The notes: a model not told the origin generated them from the sequence alone. Counted from the stretch's first letter, positions 34,177 through 43,837 are shown. The stretch is DNA of 64,000 bases from Halobacteriovoraceae bacterium (GCA_002707495.1 PAMZ01000018.1:1-64000); one strand, 5' to 3'. Made by a program: numbers and translations.

Positions 34177-35621
34177 TGAAATATCTCCTCATCCTACCTC
34201 TTATTTTCTTTTTTGCTTGTGAGTCTTCAAAAGACAAAAATAATAAAATTATTAATCCACCCATTTTAGCAGACGAATTCACTGAGATTATAGATCAATC
34301 AGAGCAGTTAGAAGTGAATTTGGCGGAAGAAATAATTCTCAATGGGGCAACGACGAGGCAAACAATTACTTTTAGAGGTCTTCTGCGAGACATCAAACTT
34401 AATTTATATGTATTGAGAGAAAGACCAGAAGATCAAGACACTCTTTCTCATCTTTTCACCCTGACCAAAGAACTTGAAAAAATTCCTATGCAAGCTCGGG
34501 ATGTAGAATTTCTCATCCCCTTTCTAGAGAATTTAAACCAGATAATGTTAAAAATTTCTCAATATCAAAATATAAGACTGGGAGATCTTAATTGGGAAAT
34601 TTGGAGTGAGAATTTTGACGGAGGAGCTGGACTTTTTACGACATACTCTGAAGGAGACAATTGGCTCGTGGAGAATCGTAATCGCCAAGGATACGCCAAT
34701 GTCAGGTCATCAAATACCAAAGCGTGGTTGATTGCACCTCAAATGAATCTTGATGGGATTTTTAACCCGGCATTGCAAATCGATCATCTCTTAAATATAA
34801 AACGCAATGAAGCTCAACAGGTAAATCGCGAACTTATTAATGAAAGTTTAAAAATCATGGTGAGTACAAATTACTCATTTGGAAACCCAGAGTCTGCAGA
34901 CTGGATTGAACTGCCTTTAGGGACTGTTAATCTTATAACAGATTTTAATTCCGCCCTATCTGAAAAAATCTCTCTCACTGCTTTTGAGGGGCAAGTTGTT
35001 AGTATTGCGGCAGTACTGGACCTAGACTCTAGACGAGTTGGAGGCCATGGACTTCTCTGGCAAATTAATGAAGTCAAACTTCTCGGAGCTACAGAGTTGG
35101 AGTCCGTTGAAGTCTTTGAGAGAAAAGATCCTACTAATTATATTTTCAGACATAGTTTTTCCGACGGATTAGCAGGTTTTGAACAGCTAAGCCAAGGAGA
35201 TGCAGCACTTTTTGAAGAGACAAATCGAAATGGGACAAGTTATGTAAAAATCAGCGGTCATAGACCTCCCAAAACTGGCTCAACTCTACTCATAAGCCCG
35301 TCTTTTGATTTAGGTGCTGAGACTTACGCTATAAAGATGCTACAAGCGAGAAATTTTTACTCTTCAGAGATGAAAGAGAAGAAGTTCATTCAAGTTTTAA
35401 TTGGGGAAGATCAAGAGAGTTTAGAGGATATTATTTGGACAGAGCTTGAGTTTGAAAATGTTCCTTCGGGTGATGATTGGAGTCCAGTGGAGTCAGAATG
35501 GTTAAATTTAACTCTTAAAAATACAAAAGTTAGAATCGCTTTTAGATACGAATCAAATTCTGAGACAGGTGAAACACCTGCTTGGGATCTTCATTATTTT
35601 GATATTAGGCAAGAGGAATAG
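34176..35621 (+). CDS. Lipoprotein with choice-of-anchor-J-like domains
   Basis: The ATG at 34176 (TAATG overlap) opens a lipoprotein signal with the Cys in FFFAC near residue 15. The mature protein has a helical segment (residues 30-140) and two beta-sandwich domains that each start with a WxxxNFDGG or HSFSDG-like element followed by a strand ending in AWLIAPQ or TLLISPS. Those pairs are typical of the choice-of-anchor-J/jelly-roll group, which often binds carbohydrate or calcium. It was probably taken to the outer membrane by LolA. It lies between a beta-barrel and a nuclease, 4 bp from the nuclease start, so a shared surface complex is plausible. Confidence 0.65.
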   Translation: MKYLLILPLIFFFACESSKDKNNKIINPPILADEFTEIIDQSEQLEVNLAEEIILNGATTRQTITFRGLLRDIKLNLYVLRERPEDQDTLSHLFTLTKELEKIPMQARDVEFLIPFLENLNQIMLKISQYQNIRLGDLNWEIWSENFDGGAGLFTTYSEGDNWLVENRNRQGYANVRSSNTKAWLIAPQMNLDGIFNPALQIDHLLNIKRNEAQQVNRELINESLKIMVSTNYSFGNPESADWIELPLGTVNLITDFNSALSEKISLTAFEGQVVSIAAVLDLDSRRVGGHGLLWQINEVKLLGATELESVEVFERKDPTNYIFRHSFSDGLAGFEQLSQGDAALFEETNRNGTSYVKISGHRPPKTGSTLLISPSFDLGAETYAIKMLQARNFYSSEMKEKKFIQVLIGEDQESLEDIIWTELEFENVPSGDDWSPVESEWLNLTLKNTKVRIAFRYESNSETGETPAWDLHYFDIRQEE

Positions 35622-35625
35622 AGAG

Positions 35626-38124
35626 ATGTTGAAACTTGGATTCATCTTCCTTTTTTTAATATCCTGCGGGTCGAATAAAGAGTATGACTATTCGCAAGGT
35701 CCAGTTGTCATTGATAAATTTAACCAATTCACCTCCTCTACTACTGCGGGAAACCTTGTTTCAACGGCAATAAGAGAGATGCACGAGTTAGACGTGGTCC
35801 TCTACCCCACGGTTTTGTTAAGAGACGATATAGCTATTTTTAAAAAAGATATGAGTGATGAAGAAGTTGAGTCTTTGATCAGCGTTTACCCTCATGGAGA
35901 GGAAGATAAATTCGTACTTGGAACGATGAGAGGATCTGCCATCAAAGACCTTATTGCTCAAAGATCAATGGAGCGCTATGCAGTTGAGTTAGAAGTTGCA
36001 GGCGTTGAATATGAAATCCTCTACCAAGGAGGACTGCTCGCCTCTTCTGCTTTTATGCGAGACAATATGACTGAACTCTCTGATGATGAGAATTATGCAG
36101 TCGCAATATCAAAATACTTCATGAGTAATTTTGAAACTTTCCCAATGTATAAATACCGAAATAATATCGATAGAGTATTTGTGGATTCAAAATCGGAAAT
36201 TTCTGCTAGAAAAGCTTTGCGAGACTATTTAGCTTCAAACTTTGAAGCTCCTTTATTAAATCGAAAACGTGCCAGAGTTAGGCTAACCACAGTTTTTGAG
36301 GCAGGCCATAAGAAAATTGCTGAGATTCAAGGAGATGGTCATATCTCTCCTCTATTGAATCATAAATTAACGACACAGGGGATTGTCACTGCTACAGGTG
36401 TGGTCGATTATTACCCTGGAGGATTTGAAGTTTATATTCAAGATCCACAAGGTGATAACAACCCTCACACAAGTGAAGGAATTAAGCTCTATTTCAACGA
36501 AGTCAAAGACATCAAAATTGGAGACCTGCTTGAAGTCACAGGGATTGTCTTCGAGGAAAATAATCATATTCAAAATGGGCTTACTGGCACCAGTATTCGA
36601 GAGATCGAAAGTTTTCGAATTCTCAATACAGGCTTAGAGCGGCCAGAAGCAATCGCGATTGATGATCTCGTTCCGGAAGATTATTTTTCCACCTATCATG
36701 GAGACCTAAACTTCAAACCGGGACTAAACCTATCAGATGGTTTGGACTTCTGGGAGTCACTTGAGGGAATGAGAATTAGCCTAAAAGATCCTAGAATTGT
36801 AGGTTTCCGAGGAGGTAAAGAACAATCAGATGATTCAAAAAGTCACCTTACTCTCTACCTTTTACCCAATGGGAAAAAAAGAAGATCACTTAATTCCCGC
36901 GGCAATGGAATCATGGCAGACCCAGATACTGAAAGATTCAATCCTCAAATCATTCCTCTCGCCTCAGGCCCTCTAACAGTTCAAGCCAACTCCAGAGACA
37001 ATACTCCAGGCTTAAATATTAACGCCAATTACGGAATGGGAGATATTATCAACGGAAAGATGGAAGGACTTTTAAGTTTTTCTAAAAACCTTTTTGGTGA
37101 TGGTGAATTTGTATTAAACCTCCCCGAAGTTCAAGAGTCTCTGACCGCCTATAATGAAAGTTTGAGTGATGTAAGACTTGAAAGAATTGAAGACCGCCCT
37201 AGTATTAATTACGAAAATGAAAAGCTAAGTATTGCAGCTTATAATGTGAAAAACTTATCTCCCGTAAATAAAAAACGCATTAAGGATACGGGTAGAATGT
37301 TTGCTACGAATATGAATTGCCCCGATATTATTGGGCTGGTTGAGATTCAGGACAATAATGGTGAAACATTTGAAGGTTCTTCTGCGGGGGGAAATACCTT
37401 AGACCAACTCATCGAAGCTATTCCTTGTGACTTCAAATATGCAGAAGCCAATATTGATCCGTTAGTCCACCGAGAGGGTGGAGTCCCAGGCGGTAATATT
37501 AGAGTTTCACTCATTTATAACACCAAAAAGCTTGAGTTTAATTCAAATCCACTTCCTGGGCCTGAAGTTGATACAGTTATCAAAAGAGATGGAAGCTTAA
37601 ACTATAACCCAGGAAGAATATTTCCAAGATCTGAGGCTTTTCAGCGAACAAGAAAGTCTATCGTTGCTGAATTCGGATACAAAGGAAGAAAACTCTTCGT
37701 TGTCGTGAACCACTTTAACTCGAAACTTAGTGATACTAGTCATTTCTCAAGTGTGTGGCCGATGGTTTATCCAACAGAGAGAAAGCGGACACTTATGGCA
37801 AATGCAGTGAACACATTTGTATCTAGACTAGATCGAAGAAATCCGGATAGCCTGATTGCCGTCATTGGAGATTTCAACGAATTTATGAATATGCCTGCTA
37901 TGAGAACTTTAGAGGGAAATGTCCTTCACAATTTAATGCGAGAGCTCCCTGAGGAGGAACGTTACACGACTAACCATAATGGTAACTCCCAACCTCTAGA
38001 TTATATATTCGTTAACAGAAACCTGAAGAACAGAGATCATATCTTTAAAGTGCTACATCTTAATTCAGACTATATGGGAAGACTCTCAGATCATGACCCC
38101 GTTATTGGTGTCTTCGATCTTTAA
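35626..38124 (+). CDS. Lipoprotein nuclease with OB-fold and EEP domains (ExeM-like)
   Basis: The start is the ATG at 35626, which opens a short lipoprotein signal (Cys in LISC); the longer frame from 35569 is not a signal. Residues 35-240 resemble the C-terminal domain of 5'-nucleotidases. Residues 250-350 form an OB-fold-like domain. Residues 540-832 are an endonuclease/exonuclease/phosphatase domain with AYNVKNL, LVEIQDN, VVNHFNSK, IGDFNEF and SDHDP, the catalytic His and Asp set. ExeM-type enzymes are extracellular DNases. As the end gene of the barrel-lipoprotein operon it would cut nucleic acid at the cell surface. It converges with the BCCT gene and overlaps it by 4 bp. Confidence 0.8.
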   Translation: MLKLGFIFLFLISCGSNKEYDYSQGPVVIDKFNQFTSSTTAGNLVSTAIREMHELDVVLYPTVLLRDDIAIFKKDMSDEEVESLISVYPHGEEDKFVLGTMRGSAIKDLIAQRSMERYAVELEVAGVEYEILYQGGLLASSAFMRDNMTELSDDENYAVAISKYFMSNFETFPMYKYRNNIDRVFVDSKSEISARKALRDYLASNFEAPLLNRKRARVRLTTVFEAGHKKIAEIQGDGHISPLLNHKLTTQGIVTATGVVDYYPGGFEVYIQDPQGDNNPHTSEGIKLYFNEVKDIKIGDLLEVTGIVFEENNHIQNGLTGTSIREIESFRILNTGLERPEAIAIDDLVPEDYFSTYHGDLNFKPGLNLSDGLDFWESLEGMRISLKDPRIVGFRGGKEQSDDSKSHLTLYLLPNGKKRRSLNSRGNGIMADPDTERFNPQIIPLASGPLTVQANSRDNTPGLNINANYGMGDIINGKMEGLLSFSKNLFGDGEFVLNLPEVQESLTAYNESLSDVRLERIEDRPSINYENEKLSIAAYNVKNLSPVNKKRIKDTGRMFATNMNCPDIIGLVEIQDNNGETFEGSSAGGNTLDQLIEAIPCDFKYAEANIDPLVHREGGVPGGNIRVSLIYNTKKLEFNSNPLPGPEVDTVIKRDGSLNYNPGRIFPRSEAFQRTRKSIVAEFGYKGRKLFVVVNHFNSKLSDTSHFSSVWPMVYPTERKRTLMANAVNTFVSRLDRRNPDSLIAVIGDFNEFMNMPAMRTLEGNVLHNLMRELPEEERYTTNHNGNSQPLDYIFVNRNLKNRDHIFKVLHLNSDYMGRLSDHDPVIGVFDL

Positions 38125-40073
38125 CTTTCCCATACTTCTGAGTTTGCCACATGAAGATAATGTATATGCTTTTCATATTGAGTAATGGCATCCGCAACAA
38201 TTTGCTCTGGCGTGTATCCATAGATATCGTAGTTTTGCCCACCACTTAACAGAAATACTTCTGCTCGACAATATGACTCATCGCTCTTAGGTGCATATGC
38301 TGGAACTTCAAATTCTCGGAGTTGAACTTCGTATTTAAAATCATCAGCCTCTCCCTTCTCTCCTTTGTTCACTATTAACGCCACAGAGGCATCTGCTTCT
38401 TCTCTAAGTTCAACAGACAAACCTCTTTGTTGCATCTCTTTTTGGAGATCTTGAAGAGCGGGTTTCACATTTTCAGTTATAAATTCTACACCGTCTTTTA
38501 AAACTGGATGCTTAATAAGGTAATCAAGGTGCTCCTTCCAATTCGTTGTCGCTTTAGAATATTGAACGGTAGAATTAAAGTTTCTCACTGAACTTATATG
38601 AAGAAAATCGCTTCTAAGGGAGCGCAAGAGTCCAAAGCATCCAATTAAAATGAGAAAAATCATAGGAAAGGCAGATGCAATTGTCATCGTCTGCAATGCT
38701 TCTAAACCTCCTGCCAAAAGAAGTACCGCTGCTACGACTCCCTCTGTAATCGCCCAAAAGATTCTTTGCCATACGGGAGGCTCTTTGGCTCCTCCTGACG
38801 TCAAAGTATCTATAACTAAGGATCCTGAATCCGAAGAACTCACAAAAAACGTAATAACGAGACAGACAGCAAGTAGAGATAGAACCGAAGAGAATGGGAA
38901 ATTTTCTAAAAATTTAAACAAGACCACAGGAATATTGCTATTTACTAGCTCAGCAAGCTCCGTCGCCTTCCCCTCCAAAACAAGTTTAAGAGCCGAGTTA
39001 CCAAAGATCGTCATCCAGAGAAAGGTAAACCCAGAGGGAACAAACAAAACTCCAACCATAAACTCTCTGATTGTTCTTCCCTTGGAGATCCTAGCGATAA
39101 ACATTCCGACAAAAGGAGACCAGGAGATCCACCATCCCCAATAGAATAATGTCCAGCCTCCGATCCACTCTTCCTTTTTCTCATAAGCATAAAGATTAAA
39201 AGTTTTGTAGACGAGATCAGACAAATACGCGCCCGTATTTTGAACATAGGATTGGAGAATATCAACTGTTGATCCAAGTAATAAAACAGCGATCATAAGT
39301 AGTGTCGCCAATGCAATATTAATATTCGATAGCTTTTTAATCCCGCCATCGAGCCCCAAAACCACCGAGACAGTAGCAAAAGAAGTGATAATCCCTATCA
39401 AAACGACTTGAACAGTCGTACTTTGGGGTAAATCAAAGAGATAATTTAGACCAGCGTTTACCTGTAAAACTCCAAAGCCAAGAGAAGTGGCTACCCCAAA
39501 CATGGTACCTATAACGGCAAATGTATCTATTGTATCTCCGATTTTACCGTGGATTTTATCTCCTAAAAATGGGTAGAAAGCAGATCTTGGTAGAAGAGGA
39601 AGATTTTTTCTGTAACAAAAATACGCAAGTGTCACAGATAAAACAGCATAAACGGCCCAAGCATGAAGGCCCCAATGAAAAAAGGTAATTTTCATTGCTT
39701 CTTTGGCACTTTCTACCGTAAGGCCATCACCTACCGGAGGACTAGCAAAATGCATTAGTGGTTCTGCTGTTCCAAAAAATAAAAGTCCAATACCCATACC
39801 TGCAGAAAAGAGCATGGCAAACCAAGAAAGATTTTTGTATTCCGGCTCATCGTGATCCGGCCCTAGTTTAATATCACCTAATCTACTCATCATGAGATAA
39901 ATCGAAAAAAACAAAATGGTTCCAACAGCAAGAATATAAACCCAACCCGTTTTAGCTATAAGCCAGGCTTGAATACCTTTAAAAAAGGTATTTACAGCAT
40001 CTGGCGCAATAGAGCCTGCAACTGTAATAAGGAAAATAATAATAGCTGAGGCGAAAAAGACATTCTTGTTCAC
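38121..40073 (-). CDS. BCCT-family betaine/choline/carnitine transporter
   Basis: A 650-residue sodium- or proton-coupled uptake system for quaternary amines, used for osmoprotection. It has 12 membrane segments (to about residue 480), the AGMGIGLLFFGTAEP element near residue 92 and the Trp-rich WTLFYWGWWISWSPF signature of the substrate site near 305. A long cytoplasmic tail of about 150 residues resembles that of BetT and may sense osmotic state. The predicted start is a GTG at 40073. A further in-frame stretch runs back to ATT at 40118, just after AAGGAG (40122-40127), so the true N-terminus is uncertain. Confidence 0.88.
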   Translation of the reverse strand: MNKNVFFASAIIIFLITVAGSIAPDAVNTFFKGIQAWLIAKTGWVYILAVGTILFFSIYLMMSRLGDIKLGPDHDEPEYKNLSWFAMLFSAGMGIGLLFFGTAEPLMHFASPPVGDGLTVESAKEAMKITFFHWGLHAWAVYAVLSVTLAYFCYRKNLPLLPRSAFYPFLGDKIHGKIGDTIDTFAVIGTMFGVATSLGFGVLQVNAGLNYLFDLPQSTTVQVVLIGIITSFATVSVVLGLDGGIKKLSNINIALATLLMIAVLLLGSTVDILQSYVQNTGAYLSDLVYKTFNLYAYEKKEEWIGGWTLFYWGWWISWSPFVGMFIARISKGRTIREFMVGVLFVPSGFTFLWMTIFGNSALKLVLEGKATELAELVNSNIPVVLFKFLENFPFSSVLSLLAVCLVITFFVSSSDSGSLVIDTLTSGGAKEPPVWQRIFWAITEGVVAAVLLLAGGLEALQTMTIASAFPMIFLILIGCFGLLRSLRSDFLHISSVRNFNSTVQYSKATTNWKEHLDYLIKHPVLKDGVEFITENVKPALQDLQKEMQQRGLSVELREEADASVALIVNKGEKGEADDFKYEVQLREFEVPAYAPKSDESYCRAEVFLLSGGQNYDIYGYTPEQIVADAITQYEKHIHYLHVANSEVWES

Positions 40074-40194
40074 ATCCAGCTTACTAGCGTCTGGTTTTTC
40101 AATTGATTCTGAGATAATTTACTCCTTGATTTAGCTAGATTTTAACACACAAGAAATCTCTTTAGGTTTGGCGGAAATTATTGACATAAAACCT

Positions 40195-41322
40195 CTAATT
40201 AAGCTCTAGACTGTATGATTGGCGCTCCAACTCTCCTAAAGCCATGATCAAAGGGCCTAGACAATAACCCAAATTTCGCTTTTTACCCACGATTTTGGTG
40301 TAATACCAATAATAACTAAATGCCGTCGTAGGTCCCGAGCATGACGTAAGATAAGTATCGTTATCCTTCTTTTGAATGAATTTATTTAAGCCTTCCCACA
40401 GTCTTTTGATGAGTTTTGGATCGTTATATATTTCTAAACGAGCAGCCTTTAAAAAACTGTACAACAGGATTGAGTTTCCAGCGGTATCAACATAATTATC
40501 AATCTTCTTCTCCGTTAAAACTGTAGGGAACAGTCCTTTTTCAGGCAGAAAATTTAATAGATTTTGAGTCAATTCTAAAAAGAGAGAACGATAATAAGCC
40601 TTTTGATCTTTAGATGTTTCTAGCTCGTACAATTCAACTAGAGAAAATAAAACCCAAGCATTTCCTCTTAACCAATAATATTTTCCTTGTGGGTAGAGTA
40701 TTTGATCATCTAGAAAATAGGCGTGTTTATATAAAACTCCATCAAAAAGCTTTGAATAGAAAACTTTGTGTTGTCGACGAACGAACTTTTGAAGTTCTTC
40801 ATTTTTGAGCTTTCTTGCAAACAATGCAGAAGGAATGAGATACATTATCAAAGAATCCGTCCAGATCGATGAAGACACAAAAAATGAGGTCTTTGGTGCC
40901 CACCAAAAAAAACGATGTTCTGTTCCCACATGGTCAAAAGTCCCAAGTTTATTTTTTGGTTCACTTAAAATAAAATCGATGGATTTTTTCTCAATATTCT
41001 TAAAACTAAAACCTTTATCATGAAGTTTTAAGGCTCCTATAACTGACACCAAGAGATCTGGAGAGGTTACCACAAGATCTTTATGGTCATGATGTTGATA
41101 AAATTTGATAATCTTATTTAAGTCTGACTTTGAGATTTCCAATCTTTCAAAATTATCTACAATGGCCCAGGTTAACAACGCATCAGTCCAATCATATTCC
41201 AACTCGGATTCTAACTTAGTTTTTATGAGATCTTTTGCCAGGTCTTTGTAATTCTGTGCAAATCCAAGCGATACCGCAAACTGTAAACAGATAAGAATTA
41301 TTATCTTTAAGAGACTATTCAT
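40195..41322 (-). CDS. GH88/GH105-like exported glycosidase
   Basis: The ATG at 41322 opens a signal peptide (cleavage near FAQ). The 375-residue product looks like an alpha/alpha six-barrel of the unsaturated-glucuronyl hydrolase group: WLRGNAWVLF near residue 230 and DTAGNSILLYSF near 290 match the conserved W-x-RGNxW and the later Ser/Gly-rich helix of GH88/GH105. Those enzymes clip unsaturated uronic acids from polysaccharide-lyase products in the periplasm. No lyase is adjacent. It is the last gene of the radical SAM-glycosyltransferase-hydrolase operon and overlaps the glycosyltransferase by 8 bp. Substrate is unknown. Confidence 0.55.
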   Translation of the reverse strand: MNSLLKIIILICLQFAVSLGFAQNYKDLAKDLIKTKLESELEYDWTDALLTWAIVDNFERLEISKSDLNKIIKFYQHHDHKDLVVTSPDLLVSVIGALKLHDKGFSFKNIEKKSIDFILSEPKNKLGTFDHVGTEHRFFWWAPKTSFFVSSSIWTDSLIMYLIPSALFARKLKNEELQKFVRRQHKVFYSKLFDGVLYKHAYFLDDQILYPQGKYYWLRGNAWVLFSLVELYELETSKDQKAYYRSLFLELTQNLLNFLPEKGLFPTVLTEKKIDNYVDTAGNSILLYSFLKAARLEIYNDPKLIKRLWEGLNKFIQKKDNDTYLTSCSGPTTAFSYYWYYTKIVGKKRNLGYCLGPLIMALGELERQSYSLELN

Positions 41323-42277
41323 TATTATTATAACCTTTATATTCATCACTGATGTCACCCTTAACTAGGCTAACAAGTCCCCCAATCCCCATTAAAGGTA
41401 TCGAGCTTAAGGCATAAGGCAAAATCAAAAATATTTCAGATATTTTTTTAGTGACAGAAATGACCGTTAGAAAAATGACAAGAAAATAAAAAACAATAGT
41501 ATAGAGAGTGTATTGTGTCTGATTAACGCCATCATAAACAATTAGAATCATCGCTGTAATAACGGAAATAAGAGGAATCAATGAGACTGAATAATAAGGA
41601 AAAGTTTTTTGAAATACATTAAGGATACCTCGCCCCCAAATATAGCGTTGTTTTACAAAACCAGAAAACTTTCTCTGACGGTGACGGACAATACAATCTC
41701 TTAAAAAATGAATTTTATACTCTCGACCTAATCTATAGCAGAATTCAATATCTTCACCGGTTTTTATTTTACTATTCATCCCTCCCAACTTCACATAACT
41801 ACTCCTTCTCACGATCATATTAGAAGAAGCAATAGTTTTTACCTCAAGACTCGAGGTCTTTATAATCGGTTCTCTTCCCACACTAGGACATAAGGATGCG
41901 AGATATGGAATACGCTGATTATCATCGCATTTTAGATGTTCAAGATTGGGACCACCGACTGCAGCGACTTTAGAACTTGATTCTAAAAACTCGACTGCAA
42001 TTTCAAGCCAACCTTCACAGGGGTAAGCATCACTGTCAATAAAGGCAATATAAGGAGTCTCGCTATGAGAGACCCCTTCATTTCGTTTATCAGCAATATT
42101 AGTCGTTTTCGATTGAAGCTGAGTTAAATTTTTCATTGAGTATGGAACGAGCTGATCAGCTATGATGACTACATTAACTTTGGGGTAGAGGCTTTCAATT
42201 TCTTCAAGACAAATTTCAGTTAAAGGATCAATCTTTCTTACCGGAATAACGATAGTTATTTTTTCTTCTATCTTCAT
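41315..42277 (-). CDS. Family 2 glycosyltransferase with membrane tail
   Basis: A 320-residue glycosyltransferase of the GT-A fold. The nucleotide-sugar metal motif is D81-S-D83 in FIDSDAYP, preceded by the N-terminal TIVIPVRK strand; GEDIEFCYRLG and the basic RHRQRKFSGFVKQRYIWGRG follow. Three or four membrane segments end the protein, so sugar transfer happens at the inner membrane. It overlaps the radical SAM gene by 4 bp and the glycosidase by 8 bp. Sugar and acceptor are unknown. Confidence 0.82.
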   Translation of the reverse strand: MKIEEKITIVIPVRKIDPLTEICLEEIESLYPKVNVVIIADQLVPYSMKNLTQLQSKTTNIADKRNEGVSHSETPYIAFIDSDAYPCEGWLEIAVEFLESSSKVAAVGGPNLEHLKCDDNQRIPYLASLCPSVGREPIIKTSSLEVKTIASSNMIVRRSSYVKLGGMNSKIKTGEDIEFCYRLGREYKIHFLRDCIVRHRQRKFSGFVKQRYIWGRGILNVFQKTFPYYSVSLIPLISVITAMILIVYDGVNQTQYTLYTIVFYFLVIFLTVISVTKKISEIFLILPYALSSIPLMGIGGLVSLVKGDISDEYKGYNNNE

Positions 42278-43341
42278 TTCTTTAAAGACGCTTTTAAAAG
42301 TCCTGGGATATGTTTCGGAGAAGACAGAATATTATAGGACCAAGCACATTCGTAAGTGCAATGACATTGAGATTCTTTGATCCAGCTTCTCAGAGGGTCA
42401 TTGTCATCCCATAATTTCATAAGATCCATATTATAGTCATGCAAGTTTCCCATTTTTTTCTCTAATGTCTCGCAAGGATATACATCACCATTGGGGTAAA
42501 TAACTCCCATTAACCCCCCTCCAGCATGACAAGGAAGTACGTATTTGGGATCTAAATAGATATCTTTGAAATAGGAATACATTACTTCTTCTTTATGGTT
42601 CATCATGCGACCAAGATAGTTTTCCCCTGAGTAACTCAGTTTATGCTTTTTTATCAAATCAATAAGCTTGCAGTAAGAGTTAAAGATTTTTTCCTTCTGT
42701 GCAGGATCTATCTTAAAAACTCCCTCATCTCGAACAATATTTGCCGTTAGCGACTTTACACCCTCTTTAACCACTAACGTCTCAAAGATTTCCTCAATGT
42801 CTTCAGCATTTTCATCACAGACGGTAATTGTTATATTAGGCTGCACGTTTTCAGAGATTCGACTTAGCTTATGATACGAGCTCATTGCATTTTCATAAAG
42901 GTTTTTAACTCTACGATAGGAATTATGTCTTTCGCCTATATGATCAATTGAAATTGAAAAAGTAAAAATAGTGTCCGGAAAGTCTCGACTCAATTTTTCA
43001 GAGATTCGGATGATCTTATTTGTCAAAGCTCCATTGGTAGAAAAGAACATAGAATCAATACTGGTATGATTGAGATAGAGCCTGCATATCTCTTCAATCT
43101 TATTCTCTAAAAATGGCTCGCCACCAGTAAGGTTTACATTCATCAAGGTGTTGTCTATGGATTTAACCATTTTCTCGAGATCTACTAACGAGAGAGCATC
43201 GCTTTGCGTGACTGGATCATCAAAATCAATAAAACAATGAGGACAGCGAGCGTTACATCTATTGGTAACAAAATGAATCAGACTGACAGGTCGGCTCTTC
43301 CCAATTGCAATATTGAGTGATTTTTTAACAAAGTTTTTCAT
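42274..43341 (-). CDS. Radical SAM/SPASM protein
   Basis: A 355-residue radical SAM enzyme. The cluster-binding C-x3-C-x2-C motif is C29, C33 and C36 in CNARCPHC. A C-terminal SPASM-like region has ordered Cys in CHAGGG, YPNGDVYPCE and CHCTYECAW. SPASM proteins bind one or two extra iron-sulfur clusters and usually modify peptides, proteins or sugars. No small precursor-peptide gene is obvious beside it. It opens an operon with a glycosyltransferase and a glycosidase, so a glycan-linked substrate is possible. The promoter is an extended -10 just 11 nt before the ATG. Confidence 0.85.
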   Translation of the reverse strand: MKNFVKKSLNIAIGKSRPVSLIHFVTNRCNARCPHCFIDFDDPVTQSDALSLVDLEKMVKSIDNTLMNVNLTGGEPFLENKIEEICRLYLNHTSIDSMFFSTNGALTNKIIRISEKLSRDFPDTIFTFSISIDHIGERHNSYRRVKNLYENAMSSYHKLSRISENVQPNITITVCDENAEDIEEIFETLVVKEGVKSLTANIVRDEGVFKIDPAQKEKIFNSYCKLIDLIKKHKLSYSGENYLGRMMNHKEEVMYSYFKDIYLDPKYVLPCHAGGGLMGVIYPNGDVYPCETLEKKMGNLHDYNMDLMKLWDDNDPLRSWIKESQCHCTYECAWSYNILSSPKHIPGLLKASLKK

Positions 43342-43351
43342 TACATTGAGG

Positions 43352-43360
43352 ATTATAACA
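43352..43360 (-). promoter_or_regulatory. Extended -10 promoter of the radical SAM operon
   Basis: On the minus strand TGT-TATAAT (43360 down to 43352) is an extended -10 element, which can work without a good -35. It sits 10 nt from the ATG, so the transcript would carry only about 4 leader bases. The same bases overlap the 5' end of the divergent recombinase-like frame and the candidate attachment repeat at 43367-43381. Confidence 0.5.
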
Positions 43361-43366
43361 TGAGTT

Positions 43367-43381
43367 CAAAAAGATGGTCGG
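43367..43381 (+). repeat. Candidate distal attachment repeat (copy of tRNA-Pro 3' end)
   Basis: CAAAAAGATGGTCGG here matches CAAAAAATGGTCGG at 47684-47697, which spans the 3' end of tRNA-Pro, with one inserted base. The orientation is the same, and the tRNA 3' end faces this copy, as expected for an element integrated into a tRNA gene. The match is short, so chance is possible. Confidence 0.35.
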
Positions 43382-43510
43382 CTCGCCGATACCGTATACG
43401 AACCAAACCATCATAGCTCATATCTATCCGTTTTTATTACACATTTTTTCAATAATCCCAAGGAAAATATCGGAATTTTACGGAAACTCTACCTCGATTT
43501 TGATCTCTCA

Positions 43511-43837
43511 ATGAGCAAAATCAGTGAACTCACTGAAGGAAAGTGGCCAAAGACCTCCATCATCGAGGCTCTTCAGACCCATGGAATTAAGAAGTCAGAC
43601 ACTCCAATTCCTTCTAAACCTAAGTACGGCTACATTGTAAAAGATGGGGAGCTTGTTCTTTGTGAGAAAGAACAGAAAATCATCAAGCTCATCTTGGAAC
43701 TTCATTCCCAAGATAACTCTTTGCGAAAAATAGCTCGAATTCTAAATGATAAGAAAATTAAAGGTAAGTACGGCGGTCTTTGGGACAAGTCCGTTATTTC
43801 TACCATTATAAAGCGTGAAACCAAGCAGGAGGAATAA
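43511..43837 (+). CDS. Serine-recombinase-like DNA-binding protein, probably N-terminally damaged
   Basis: The 108 residues from the ATG contain a recombinase-domain-like segment: YGYIVKDGELVLCEKEQKIIKLI, then SLRKIARILNDKKIKGKYGG and WDKSVISTII, the pattern seen after the catalytic part of large serine recombinases. No resolvase catalytic domain is present. The frame is open upstream to 43364 without a start codon and reads plausible protein (THFFNNPKENIGILRKLYL). A good ribosome site (GAGG, 8 nt) precedes ATG 43360 in a different frame that stops at 43416. So the 5' end looks frameshifted. The assigned ATG lacks a ribosome site. A small membrane protein follows 2 bp downstream. Confidence 0.55.
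   Translation: MSKISELTEGKWPKTSIIEALQTHGIKKSDTPIPSKPKYGYIVKDGELVLCEKEQKIIKLILELHSQDNSLRKIARILNDKKIKGKYGGLWDKSVISTIIKRETKQEE

Noticed and set aside
43375..43440. Second tRNA gene at the TGGTCGG copy near 43375
   Set aside because: Only the CCA-end heptamer and a GAACCA word match; no cloverleaf forms and the T-arm spacing is wrong.
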